Below, in pieces: positions 25,606 to 38,147 of a stretch of DNA of 64,000 bases. The translations under genes and the position numbers were made by a program. The notes under the pieces are model-generated. The model made no database searches. It was not told the origin of the DNA and saw nothing but the letters and a program-made list of their open reading frames with translations. Numbering within the stretch: position 1 is the stretch's first letter; each line of letters begins with the position of its first letter. The stretch comes from Hydractinia symbiolongicarpus (Eukaryota > Cnidaria > Hydrozoa > Anthoathecata > Hydractiniidae), in assembly GCF_029227915.1 (NCBI RefSeq), contig NC_079875.1, forward strand, positions 2,914,001 through 2,978,000. The letters are read 5' to 3'.

Positions 25606-26040
25606 CTAGGATTGGTCCCACAGTACAAATTGACTTAATTATCTAAATTTTTAAACAAAGCGCTGCCACAGCGCCCAGTGTAATCGCTGAGTTCCAGTAA
25701 TCAGGTCAAATTAAGAATAAAGTTATTTCTCGGATTACACATCCCTCATTTGTTACATTCACAAGGTCAAAGTCCAAAATCAGTTCAATTAAGTCTCACA
25801 GTCAATGGTTTCACTGGTAAAAACGATGCAACGTAGTAATATCAGAAACATATCGCTAAATACAAGTTGGTACACATATGTGACGCAACCGTTGAAACTC
25901 AAACGGACTGATGCCGTTAGAAAGTCAATGAAATGTAGTTTTGAAAACTGTCTCTATTTTCTCAGCGGACTGATACCGTTAGAAATTCAATGAAATGTAG
26001 TTTATGTAACTGTATCTTTTTCCCCAGCTCGCGCTGACGG
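25606..26040 (+). repeat. Extended monomer, 435 bp (first of three)
   Basis: After CTATTTTCTCAGCG the sequence does not end the monomer but steps back to GGACTGATACCGTTAG, repeating about 62 bp of the 3' part with a different subfamily (GTTTATGTAACTGTATC, CCAGCTCGCGCTGACGG). The result is a partial internal duplication joining two types at a short CG match. Confidence 0.88.
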
Positions 26041-26412
26041 CTAGGATTGGTCCCACAGTAAAAAATGACTTATTTATCTAATTTTTAAATGAAACGCTAC
26101 CACAGCGCCCAGTGTAATCGCTGAGATGCAGCAATCATGTCAAATTAAGAAGAATGTTATTTTTTAGAGTCCAATTGTTTCATTTATCTCATTTATAAGG
26201 TCAATGTCGAAAATCAGTTCAATTAAGTCCCACATTCAATCGCTTCACGGTTAAAAGCGTTGCAACCTAGTAATGTCAGAAGAACATCGCTTAATACATG
26301 TTGGTACGAATATGTGACGCAACCGTTGTTACTCAAACGGACTGATACCGTTAGAAAGTCCTTGAAATGTAGTTTTTAAATCTGTCTCTATTTCTTCAGC
26401 GGGCGCTAACGG

Positions 26413-26847
26413 CTAGGATTGGTCCCACAGTACAAATTGACTTAATTATCTAAATTTTTAAACAAAGCGCTGCCACAGCGCCCAGTGTAATCGCTGAGTT
26501 CCAGTAATCAGGTCAAATTAAGAATAAAGTTATTTCTCGGAGTACACATCCCTCATTTGTTACATTCACAAGGTCAAAGTCCAAAATCAGTTCAATTAAG
26601 TCTCACAGTCAATGGTTTCACAGGTAAAAACGATGCAACGTAGTAATATCAGAAACATATCGCTAAATACATGTTGGTACACATATGTGACGCAACCGTT
26701 GAAACTCAAACGGACTGATGCCGTTAGAAAGTCAATGAAATGTAGTTTTGAAAACTGTCTCTATTTTCTCAGCGGACTGATAACGTTAGAAATTCAATGA
26801 AATGTAGTTTATGTAACTGTATCTTTTTCCCCAGCTCGCGCTGACGG
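26413..26847 (+). repeat. Extended monomer, 435 bp (second of three)
   Basis: It has the same CTCAGCGGACTGAT junction as the unit at 25606, 807 bp downstream, with small differences (GATAACGTTAG in the duplicated part). Confidence 0.88.
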
Positions 26848-27220
26848 CTAGGATTGGTCCCACAGTAAAAAATGACTTATTTATCTAAATTTTTAAATGA
26901 AACGCTACCACAGCGCCCAGTGTAATCGCTGAGATACAGCAATCATGTCAAATTAAGAAGAATGTTATTTTTTAGAGTCCAATTGTGTCATTTATCTCAT
27001 TTATAAAGTCAAAGTCTAAAATCAGCTCAATTAAGTCTCACACTCAATCGTTTCACTGTTAAAGGCGATGCAAGCTAGTAATGTCAGAAACATATCGCTA
27101 AATACATGTTGGTACGAATATGTGACGCAACCGTTGAAACTCAAACCGACTAATGCCGTTAGAAAGTCAATGAAATGTAGTTTCGAAAACTGTCTCTATT
27201 TTCTCAGTGCGCGCTAACGG

Positions 27221-27655
27221 CTAGGATTGGTCCCACAGTACAAATTGACTTAATTATCTAAATTTTTAAACAAAGCGCTGCCACAGCGCCCAGTGTAATC
27301 GCTGAGTTCCAGTAATCAGGTCAAATTAAGAATAAAGTTATTTCTCGGAGTACACATCCCTCATTTGTTACATTCACAAGGTCAAAGTCCAAAATCAGTT
27401 CAATTAAGTCTCACAGTCAATGGTTTCACTGGTAAAAACGATGCAACGTAGTAATATCAGAAACATATCGCTAAATACATGTTGGTACACATATGTGACG
27501 CAACCGTTGAAACTCAAACGGACTGATGCCGTTAGAAAGTCAATGAAATGTAGTTTTGAAAACTGTCTCTATTTTCTCAGCGGACTGATACCGTTAGAAG
27601 TTCAATGAAATGTAGTTTATGTAACTGTATCTTTTTCCCCAGCTCGCGCTGACGG
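27221..27655 (+). repeat. Extended monomer, 435 bp (third of three)
   Basis: It has the same CTCAGCGGACTGAT junction, 808 bp after the second. It differs at GTTAGAAGTTCAATG, where the others have GTTAGAAATTCAATG. Confidence 0.88.
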
Positions 27656-30600
27656 CTAGGATTGGTCCCACAGTAAAAAATGACTTATTTATCTAAATTA
27701 TTAAATGAAACGCTACCACAGCGCCTAGTGTAATCGCTGAGATACAGCAATCATGTCAAATTAAGAAGAATGTTATTTTTCAGAGTCCAATTGTATCAGT
27801 TATCTCATTTATAAAATCAAAGTCCAAAATCAGCTCAATTAAGTCTCACAGTCAATGGTTTCACTGGTAAAAGCGAATCAACCTAGTAATATCAGAAACA
27901 TATGGCTAAATACATGTTGGTACCAATATGTGACGCAACTGTTGAAACTCAATCGGACTAATGCCGTTAGAATGTCAATGAAATGTAGTTTTGGAAACTG
28001 TCTCTATTTCCTCGACGCGCCCTAATATCTAGGATTGGGCCCACAGAAAAAAATGACTTATTTATCTAAGTTTTTAAATGAAACGCTACCACAGCGCCCA
28101 GTGTAATCGCTGAGTTCCAGTAATCAAGTCAAATTGAGAAAAATGTTATTTTTTGGAGTCCAATTGTTTTATTTATCTCATTTATAAAGTCAATGTGCAA
28201 AATCAGTTCAATTAAGTGCCACAGGCAATCTCTTCACTGTTAAAAGCGATGCAAGCTAGTAATGTCAGAAAAATATTGATAAATACATGTTGGTACGAAT
28301 ATGCGACGCCAGCGTTGTACCTGAAACGGACTGATACCGTTAGAAATTCAATGAAATGTAGTGTATGTATCTGAATCTTTTTCCCCAGCTCGCGCTAACG
28401 GCTAGGATTGGTCCCACAGTAACAAATGACTTATTTATCTAAATTTTTAAATGAAACGCTACCACAGCGTCCAGTGTAATCGCTGAGATACAGCAATCAT
28501 GTCAAGTTAAGAAGAATGTTATTTTTTAGAGTCCAATTGTGTCATTTATCTCATTTATAAAGTCAAAGTCCAAAATCAGTTCAATTAAGTCTCACAGTCA
28601 ATGGTTTCACTGGTAAAAGCGATTCAACCTAGTAATATCAGAAACATATGGCTAAATACATGTTGGTACCAATATGTGACGCAACCGTTGAAACTCAAAC
28701 GGACTAATGCCGTTAGAAAGTCAATGAAATGTAGTTTTGAAAACTGTCTCTATTTTCTCAGCGCGCGCTAACGGCTAGGATTGGTGCCACAGTAACAAAT
28801 GACTTATTTATCTAAATTTTTAAATGAAACGCTACCACAGCGCCCAGTGAAATCGCTGAGATGCAGCAATCATGTCAAATTAAGAAGAATGTTATTTTTT
28901 AGAGTCCAATTGTGTCATTTATCTCATTCATAAAGTCAAAGTTCAAAATCAGTTCAATTAAGTCTCAAAGTCAATCGTTTCACTGGTAAAAGCGATGCAA
29001 CCTAGTAATATCAGAAAAATATCGCTAAATACATGTTGGTACGAATATGTGACGCAACCGTTGAAACTCAAACGGACTGATACCGCTAGAAAGTCATTGA
29101 AATATAGTTTTTGAAACTGTCTCTATTTCCTCAGCGCGCGCTAGCGGCTAGGATTGGTCCCACAATAAGGAATGACTTTTTTATCTAAATTCTTAAATGA
29201 AACGCTACCACAGCCCCCACTGTAATTGCTGAGATACCGCAATCACGTCAAATTAAGAAGAATGTTATTTTTTAGAGTCCAATTGTGTCATTTATCTCAT
29301 TTATAAAGTCAAAGTCCAAATTCAGTTCAATTAAGTCTCACAGTCAATGCTTTCACTGGTAAAAGCGATGGAACCTAGTAATATCAGAAACATATTGCTA
29401 AATACATGTTGGTACCAATATGTGACGCCGCCGGCGAAACTCAAACGGACTGATGCTGTTAGAAAGTCATTGAAATGTAGTTTTGAAAACTGTCTCTATT
29501 TTCTCAGCACGCGCTAACGGCTAGAATTGGTCCCACAGTAACAAATGAATTATTTATCTAAATTTTTAAATGAAGCGCTACCACAACGGCCAGTGTAATC
29601 GCTGAGATACAGCAATCATGTCAAATTAAGAAGAATGTTATTTTTAGAGTCCAATTGTGTCATTTATCTCATTTATAAAGACAAAGTCCAAAATCAGTTC
29701 AATTAAGTCTCACAGCCAATCGTTTCACTGTTAAAAGCGCTGCAAGCTAGTAATGTCAGTAAAATATCGCTAAATACATGTTGGTACGAATATGTGACGC
29801 AAGCGTTGTACCTGAAACGGACTGATACCGTTAGAAAATCAATGAAATTTAGTTTTGGAAACTGTCTCTAATTTCACGGGGCGCGCTAACGGCTCGGATT
29901 GGTCCCACAGTAAAAAATGATTTGTTTATCTAAGTTTTTATATAAAGCGCTACCATAGCGTCCAGTGTAATCGCTGAGTTCCAGCAATCAAGTCAAGTTA
30001 AGAATAATGTTATTTCTTGGAGTCCAATTGTGTCATTTATTACATTTATAAGGTGAAAGTCCAAGATCAGTTCAATTAAGTCCCACAGGTAATCGTTTCA
30101 CTGGTAAAAGCGATGCAACCTAGTAATATCAGAAAAATATCGCTAAATACATGTTGGTACGAATATGTGACGCAACCGTTGAAACTCAAACGGACTGATA
30201 CCGCTAGAAAGTCATTGATATATAGTTTTTGAAACTGTCTCTATTACCTCAGCGCGCGCTAAAGGCTTGGATTGGTCCCACAATAAGGAATGACTTTTTT
30301 ATCTAACTTTTTAAATAAGGCGCTGCCATAGGGCCCAGGGTAATCGCTAAGTTCCAGCAATCAAGTCAAGTTAAGAATAATGTTATTTCTTGGAGTCCAA
30401 TTGTGTCATTTATTACATTTGTAAGGTGACAGTCCAAGATCAATTCAATTAAGTCTCACAGTCAATGCTTTCACTGGTAAAAGCGATGGAACCTAGTAAT
30501 ATCAGAAACATATCGCTAAATACATGTTGGTACCAATATGTGACGCCGCCGTTGAAACTCAAACGGACTGATGCTGTTAGAAAGTCATTGAAATGTAGTT

Positions 30601-31011
30601 TTGAAAACTGTCTCTATTTTCTCAGCGCGCGCTAACGGCTAGGATTGGTCCCACAGTAACAAATGACTTATTTATCTAAATTTTTAAATGAAGCGCTACC
30701 ACAACGGCCAGTGTAAACGCTGAGATACAGTAATCATGTCAAATTAAGAAGAATGTTATTTTTTAGAGTCCAATTGTGTCATTTATCTCATTCATAAAGA
30801 CAAAGTCCAAAATCAGTTCAATTAACTCTCACAGCCAATCGTTTCACTGTTAAAAGCGCTGCAAGCTAGTAATGTCAGTAAATTATCGCTAAATACATAT
30901 TGGTACGAATATGTGACGCAAGCGTTTTACCTGAAACGGACTGATACCGCTAGAAAATCAATGAAATTTAGTTTTGGAAACTGTCTCTAATTTAACGGGG
31001 CGCGCTAACGG
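27656..31011 (+). repeat. Nine monomers including two copies of a 1,118 bp trimer
   Basis: Monomer starts 27656, 28029, 28402, 28775, 29148, 29521, 29893, 30266, 30639. The ordered markers CACAATAAGGAATGAC (29148 and 30266), GAAGCGCTACCACAACGG (29521 and 30639) and GCTAGAAAGTCATTGA repeat at 1,118 bp. This is the first appearance of subfamilies E, F and D that dominate the right half. Confidence 0.85.
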
Positions 31012-33001
31012 CTAAGATTGGTCCCACAATATGGAATGACTTTTTTTTATCGAAATTCTTAAATGAAACGCTACCACAGCGCCCAGTGTAATCGCTGAGA
31101 TACAGCAATCATGTCAAATTAAGAAGAATGTTATTTTTTAGAGTCCAATTGTGTCATTTATCTCATTTATAAAGTCAAAGTCCAAAATCAGGTCAATTAA
31201 GTCTCACAGTCAATCGTTTCACTGTTAAAAGCGGTGCAAGCTAAGAATGTCAGAAAAATATCGCTAAATACTTGTTGGTACGAATATGAGACGCAAGCGT
31301 TGTACCTGAAACAGACTGATACCATTAGAAAGTCAATGAAATGTAGTTTTGGAAACTGTGTCTATTTTCTCAGCGCGCGGTAACGGCTAGGAATGGTCCC
31401 ACAGTAGCAAATGACTTATTTATCTACATTTTTAAATAAAACGCTACCACAGCGCCCAGTGTAATCGCTGAGATACAGCAATCATGTCAAATTAAGAAGA
31501 ATGTTATTTTTTAGAGTTCAATTGTGTCATTTATCTCATTTATAAAGACAAAGTCCATAATCAGTTCAATCAAGTCCCACAGTCAATCGTTTCACTGTTA
31601 AAAGCGGTGCAAGCTAGTAATGTCAGTAAAATATCGCTAAATACATGTTGGTACGAATATGTGACGCAAGCTTTGAAACTCAAACGGACTAATGACGTTA
31701 GAAATTCAATGAAATTTAGTTTTGGAAACTGTCTCTATTTTCACGGGGCGCGCCAACAGCTCGGATTGGTCCCACAGTAAAAAATGACTTGTTTATCTAA
31801 GTTTTTATATAAAGCGCTACCATAGCGCCCAGTGTAATCGCTGAGTTCCAGCAATCAAGTCAAGTTAAGAATAATGTTCTTTCTTGGAGTCCAATTGTGT
31901 CATTTATTACATTTATAAGGTGAAAGTCCAAGATCAGTTCAATTAAGTCCCACAGTCAATCGTTTCACTGGTAAAAGCGATGCAACCTAGTAATATCAGA
32001 AAAATATCGCTAAATACATGTTGGTACGAATACGTGACGCAGCCGTTGAAACTCAAACGGACTAGTACCGTTAGAAAGTCAATGAAATGTAGTCTTGGAA
32101 ACTGTTTCTATTTCCTCGGCGCGCCCTAGTAGCTAAGATTGGTTCCACAGAAAAAAATGACTTATTTATCTAAGTTTTAAATGAAACGCTACCACAGCCC
32201 CCAGTGTAATCGCTGAGATACAGCAATCATGTCAAATTAAGAAGAATGTTATTTTTTAGAGTCCAATTGTGTCATTTATCTCATTGATAAAGTCAAAGTC
32301 CAAAATCAGTTCAATTAAGTCTCACAGTCAATGGTTTCACTGCTAAAAGCGATGCAACCTAGTAATATCAGAAAAATATCGCTAAATACATGTTGGTACG
32401 AATATGTGACGCAACCGTTGAAACTCAAACGGACTGACACCGCTAGAAGATCATTAAAATATAGTTTTTGAAACTGTGTCTATTTCCTCAGCGGGCGCTA
32501 ACGGCTAGGATTGGTCCCACAATATGGAATGACTTTTTTTATCTAAATTCTTAAATGAAACGCTACCACAGCGCCCAGTGTAATCGCTGAGATACAGCAA
32601 TCATGTCAAATTAAGAAGAATGTTATTTTTTAGAGTCCAATTGTGTCATTTATCTCATTGATAAAGTCAAAGTCCAAAATCAGTTCAATTAAGTCTCACA
32701 GTCAATGGTTTCACTGCTAAAAGCGATGCAACCTAGTAATATCAGAAAAATATCGCTAAATACATGTTGGTACCAATATGTGACGCCGCCGTTGAAACTC
32801 AAACGGACTGATGCCGTTAGAAAGTCATTGAAATGTAGTTTTGAAAACTGTCTCTATTTTCTCAGCGCGCGGAAAGGTCTAGGATTGGTCACACAGTAAA
32901 ATATGACTTAATTATCTAAATTTTTGAATGACACGCTGCCACAGAAGTCAATGAAATGTAGTTTTGAAAACTGTCTCTATTTTCTCAGCGCGCGCTAACG
33001 G
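31012..33001 (+). repeat. Higher-order unit with 123 bp mini-monomer, copy 1 (1,990 bp)
   Basis: Monomer starts 31012, 31387, 31760, 32133, 32505, 32879. Markers AATCAGGTCAATTAAG, CAAGCTAAGAATGTC, GGAATGGTCCCACAGTAGC and AATGTTCTTTCTTGG recur 1,987-1,990 bp downstream. The last unit is the 123 bp mini-monomer. The monomer at 31012 is 375 bp because of a longer T run (GACTTTTTTTTATC). Confidence 0.84.
32879..33001 (+). repeat. Mini-monomer, 123 bp (first of three)
   Basis: Exactly 250 bp shorter than a normal unit. The first 66 bases run to CGCTGCCACAG and join AAGTCAATGAAATG of the 3' end. The preceding boundary is unusual (GGAAAGGTCTAGG). Two more copies lie at 46646 and 60919 with the same join, so it arose once and was spread. 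Confidence 0.9.
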
Positions 33002-34119
33002 CTAGGTTTGGTCCCACAGAAACAAATGACTTACTTATCTAAAATTTTAAATGAAACGCCACCACAGCGCCCTGTGTAATCGCTGAGTTCTAGCAATCAT
33101 GTCAAATTAAGAAGAATGTTATTTTTTAGAGTCCAATTGTGTCATTTACCTCATTTATAAATTCAAAGTCCAAAATCAGGTCAATTAAGTCTCACAGTCA
33201 ATCGTTTCACTGTTAAAAGCGGTGCAAGCTAAGAATGTCAGAAAAATATCGTTAAATACTTGTTGGTACGAATATGAGACGCAAGCGTTGTACCTGAAAC
33301 AGACTGATACCATTAGAAAGTCAATGAAATGTAGTTTTGGAAACTGTGTCTATTTTCTCAGCGCGCGGTAACGGCTAGGAATGGTCCCACAGTAGCAAAT
33401 GACTTATTTATCTACATTTTTAAATGAAACGCTACCACAGCGCCCAGTGTAATCGCTGAGATACAGCAATCATGTCAAATTAAGAAGAATGTTATTTTTT
33501 AGAGTTCAATTGTGTCATTTATCTCATTTATAAAGACAAAGTCCATAATCAGTTCAATCAAGTCTCACAGTCAATCGTTTCACTGTTAAAAGCGGTGCAA
33601 GCTAGTAATGTCAGTAAAATATCGCTAAACACATGTTGGTACGAATATGTGACGCAAGCTTTGAAACTCAACGGACTAATGACGTTAGAAATTCAATGAA
33701 ATTTAGGTTTGGAAACTGTCTCTATTTTCACGGGGCGCGCCAACGGCTCGGATTGGTCCCACAGTAAAAAATGACTTGTTTATCTAAGTTTTTATATAAA
33801 GCGCTACCATAGCGCCCAGTGTAATCGCTGAGTTCCAGCAATCAAGTCAAGTTAAGAATAATGTTCTTTCTTGGAGTCCAATTGTGTCATTTATTACATT
33901 TATAAGGTGAAAGTCCAAGATCAGTTCAATTAAGTCCCACAGTCAATCGTTTCACTGGTAAAAGCGATGCAACCTAGTAATATCAGAAAAATATCGCTAA
34001 ATACATGTTGGTACGAATATGTGACGCAGCCGTTGAAACTCAAACGGACTAGTACCGTTAGAAAGTCAATGAAATGTAGTCTTGGAAACTGTTTCTATTT
34101 CCTCGGCGCGCCCTAGTAG
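33002..34119 (+). repeat. Higher-order unit, copy 2, partial
   Basis: Monomer starts 33002, 33375, 33747. It matches 31012-32132 at 1,987-1,990 bp. Similarity continues to about 34190, then is lost after CACAGCACCCAGTGTAATCGC, where the partner has CACAGCCCCCAG. Confidence 0.84.
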
Positions 34120-35227
34120 CTAGGATTGGTCCCACAGAAAAAAATGACTTATTTATCTAAGTTTTAAATGAAACGCTACCACAGCACCCAGTGTAATCGC
34201 TAAGTTACAGCAATCATGTCAAATTAAGAAGAATGTTATTTTTTGGAGTCCAATTGTGTCATTTATCTCATTTATAAAGTCAAAGTCCAAAATCTGTTCA
34301 ATTAAGTCTCACAGTCAATCGTTTCACTGTTAAAGGCGATGCAAGCTAGTAATGTCTGAAAAGTATTGCTTAATACAGGTTAGTACCAATATGAGACGCA
34401 AACGTTGTACCTGAAGTGGACTAATTCCGTTAGAAAGTCAATGAAATGGAGTCTATGTAACTGTCTTTATATCCCCAGCGCGCGTTAACGGCTAGGATTG
34501 GTCCCACCGTAAAAAAAGTCTATTTATCTAACTTTTTAAATAAAGCGGTGCCATATCGCCCAGGGTAATCGCTAAGTTCCAGCAATCAAGTCAAGTTAAG
34601 AATAATGTTATTTCTTGGAGTCCAATTGTGTCATTTGTTACATTTATAAGGTGACAGTAAAAGATCAGTTCAATTAAGTCCCACAGTCAATCGTTAAAAG
34701 CAATGCAACCTAGGAATATGAGAAAAATATCGCTAAGTACATGTTGGTAGGAATATATGACGCAACCGTTTTAACTCAAACGGACTGATAGCGCTAGAAA
34801 TTTATTGAAATGTAATTTTTGAAACTGTCTTTATTTCTACACACGCGATAACGGCTAGGATTACTCCCACAGTTAAAAATGACTTATTTATCTAAAGTTT
34901 TGAATGAAACGCTACCACAGCGCCCAGTGTAATCGCTGAGTTCCAGCATTCAAGTCAAAATAAGAAGAATGTTACTTCTTGGAGTACACTTGCCTCATTT
35001 ACCACATTCGTAAGGTCAAGGTCCAGAATCAGTTCAATTAAGTCCTACAGTCAATCGTTTCACTGGTAAAAGCGATGCAACCTAGTAATAGCAGAAAAAT
35101 ATCGCTAAATACATGTTGGTACGTATATGTGACGTAGCCGTTGAAACTCAAACGGACTGATACCGTTAGAAAGTCAATAAAATGTAGTTTTGGAAACTGT
35201 CTCTATTTTCTCAGCGCGCGCTAACGG
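34120..35227 (+). repeat. Three divergent monomers, including a 363 bp unit
   Basis: Monomer starts 34120, 34492, 34855. The unit at 34492-34854 is 363 bp: at about 34690 it reads TCAATCGTTAAAAGC, lacking the 8 bases between two GTT repeats (GTTTCACTGTT), plus other small gaps. The markers GCTTAATACAGGTTAG and GAAGTGGACTAATTCC are rare elsewhere. Confidence 0.84.
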
Positions 35228-38147
35228 CTAGGATTGGTCCCACAGTAACAAATGACCTACTTATCTAAAGCTTTAAATGAAACGCCACCACAGCGCCCAG
35301 TGTAATCGCTGAGTTCTAGCAATCATGTCAAATTAAGAAGAATGTTATTTTTTGGAGTCCAATGGTGTCATTTATCTCATTTATAAGGTCAATGTCCAAA
35401 ATCAGTTCAATTAAGTCCCACAGTGAATCGTTTCACGGTTAAAAGCGTTGCAACCTAGTAATGTCAGAAAAATATCGCTAAATACATGTTGGTACGAACA
35501 TGTGACGCAACTGTTGTTAGTCAAGCGGAGTGATACCGTTAGAAAGTCCATGAAATACAGTTTTTAAATCTGTCTCTATTTCTTTAGCGCGCGCTAACGG
35601 CTAGGATTGGTCCCACAGTACAAATTGACTTAATTATCTAAATCTTTACACAAAGCGCTTCCACAGCGCCCTGTGTAACTGCTGAGGTTAAGCAATCATG
35701 TCAAATTAAGAAGAATGTTATTTTTCGGAGTCCAATTGGCTCATTTATCACATTCATAAGGTCAAAGTCCAAAATCTTTTCAATTAAGTCCCACAGTCAA
35801 TCGTTTCACTCTTAAAAGCGATGCAACCTAGTAATATCAGAAACATATCGCTGAATACATGTTGTTACGAATATGTGACGCAACCGTTTTAACTCAAGCG
35901 GACTGATAGCGATAGAAATTTATTGAAATGTTATTTTCGAAACTGTCTCTATTTCTACACACGTGCTAACGGCTAGGATTGGTCCCACAGTACAAATTGA
36001 CTTAATTATCTAAGTTTTTAAACAAAGCGCTGCCACAGCGCGCTGTGTAACTGCTGAGGTCAAGCAATCATGTCAAATTAAGAAGAATCTTATTTCTTGC
36101 AGTCCAATTGGCTCATTTATCACATTGATAAGGTCAAAGTCCAAAATCCTTTCAATTAAGCCCCACAATCAATCGTTTCACTGTTAAAAGCGATGCGACC
36201 TAGCAATATCAGAAACATATCGCTGAATACTTGTTGGTACGAATATATGACGCAACCGTTTTAACTCAAACGGACTGATAGCGTTAGAAATTTATTGAAA
36301 TGTAATTTTTGAAACTGTCTTTATTTGTACACACGCGCTAACGGCTAGGATTGCTCCCACAGTAAAAAATGACTTATTTATCTAAAGTTTTGAATGAAAC
36401 GCTACCACAGCGCCCAGTGTAATCGCTGAGTTCCAGCATTCAAGTCAAATTAAGACGAATGTTATTTTTTGGAGTCCAATTGTGTCATTTATCTCATTTA
36501 TAAAGTCAAAGTCCAAAATCTGTTCAATTAAGTCTCATAGTCAATCGTTTCACTGTTAAAGGCGATGCAAGCTAGTAATGTCCTAAAAGTATTGCTAAAT
36601 ACAGGTTAGTACCAATATGAGACGCAAACGTTGTACCTGAAGTGGACTAATTCCGTTAGAAAGTCAATGAAATGGAGTCTATGTAACTGTCTTTACATCC
36701 CCAGCGCGCGTTAACGGCTAGCGCCCAGGGTAATCGCTAAGTTCCAGCAATCAAGTCAAGTTAAGAATAATGTTATTTCTTGGAGTCCAATTGTGTCATT
36801 TATTACATTTATAAGGTGACAGTCCAAGATCAGTTCAATTAAGTCCCACAGTCAATCGTTTCACTGTTAAAAGCAACGCAACCTAGGAATATGAGAAAAA
36901 TATCGCTAAGTACATGTTGGTACGAATATGTGACGCAACCGTTTTAACTTAAACGGACTGATAGCGTTAGAAAATCAATGCAATTTAGTTTTGGAAACTG
37001 TCTCTATTTTCACGGGGCGCGCTAACGGCTCGGATTGGTCCCACCGTAAAAAAAGTCTTATTTATCTAACTTTTTAAATAAGGCGCTGCCATAGCGCCCA
37101 GGGTAATCGCTAAGTTCCAGCAATCAAGTCAAGTTAAGAATAATGTTATTTCTTGGAATCCAATTGTGTCATTTATTACATTTATAAGGTGACAGTCCAA
37201 GATCAGTTCAATTAAGTCTCACAGTCAATGCTTTCACTGGTAAAAGCGATGGAACCTAGTAATATCAGAAATATATCGCTAAATACATGTTGGTACCAAT
37301 ATGTGACGCCGCCGTTGAAACTCAAACGGACTGATTCTGTTAGAAAGTCATTGAAATGTAGTTTTGAAAACTGTCTCTATTTTCTCAGCGCGCGCTAACG
37401 GCTAGGATTGGTCCCACAGTAACAAATGACTTATTTATCTAAATTTTTAAATGAAGCGCTACCACAACGGCCAGTGTAATCGCTGAAATACAGCAATCAT
37501 GTCAAATTAAGAAGAATGTTATTTTTTAGAGTCCAATTGTGTCATTTATCTCATTCATAAAGACAAAGTCCAAAATCAGTTCAATTAAGTCTCACAGCCA
37601 ATCGTTTCACTGTTAAAAGCGCTGCAAGCTAGTAATGTCAGTAAAATATCGCTAAATACATGTTGGTACGAATATGTGACGCAAGCGTTGTACCTGAAAC
37701 GGACTGATACCGTTAGAAAATCAATGAAATTTAGTTGTGGAAACTGTCTCTAATTTCACGGGGCGCGCTAACGGCTCGGATTGGTCCCACAGTAAAAAAT
37801 GACTTGTTTATCTAAGTTTTTATATAAAGCGCTACCATAGCGCCCAGTGTAATCGCTGAGTTCCAGCAATCAAGTCAAGTTAAGAATAATGTTATTTCTT
37901 GGAGTCCAATTGTGTCATTTATCTCATTCATAAAGACAAAGTCCAAAATCAGTTCAATTAAGTCTCACAGCCAATCGTTTCACTGGTAAAAGCGATGCAA
38001 CCTATTAATTGCAGAAAAATATCGCTAAATACATGTTGGTACGTATATGTGACGTAGCCGTTGAAACTCAAACGGACTGATACCGTTAGAAAGTCAATAA
38101 AATGTAGTTTTGGAAACTGTCTCTATTTTCTCAGCGCGCGCTAACGG
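35228..38147 (+). repeat. 8-mer higher-order unit, copy 1 (2,920 bp)
   Basis: Monomer starts 35228, 35601, 35973, 36345, 36718, 37029, 37402, 37775. Partners lie 2,920 bp downstream up to 36718 and 2,982 bp after it. The 62-bp step is a deletion in this copy. It contains C-type monomers (35601, 35973: TGTGTAACTGCTGAGGT) and the E-F-D order at 37029-38147. Homology extends left to about 35054. Confidence 0.9.
36718..37028 (+). repeat. Truncated monomer, 311 bp
   Basis: The boundary ACGGCTAG joins directly to CGCCCAGGGTAATCG, missing 62 bp that are present in the partner at 39638. TAG occurs at both ends of the lost piece (CTAGGATTGG and CATAGCGCCC), so 3-bp microhomology at the dyad is the probable route. 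Confidence 0.88.

Larger units (their letters stand above)
25233..27655 (+). repeat. Dimer array, three copies of 807-808 bp
   Basis: Starts alternate between a normal monomer (25233, 26041, 26848) and a lengthened one (25606, 26413, 27221). The lengthened units are near-identical. The first normal unit differs most from the others in its 5' half (GTCCAACAGTACAAATTG). The repeat stops at 27656. Confidence 0.88.

Noticed and set aside
25805-27608. Three 62-codon open frames (25805-25993, 26612-26800, 27420-27608)
   Set aside because: They are the same piece of the 435 bp extended monomer copied three times at 807-808 bp. The C-terminal part is created by the repeat junction, and homologous monomers carry stops. 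I treat them as repeat sequence, not genes.
32705-32899. 64-codon open frame, with a near-copy at 60745-60939
   Set aside because: Both run from the second half of one monomer into the start of the 123 bp mini-monomer because GCGCGCTAA is changed to GCGCGCGGAAAG or GCGCGCAAAG, removing the usual stop. They are repeat-derived and show no independent coding signal.
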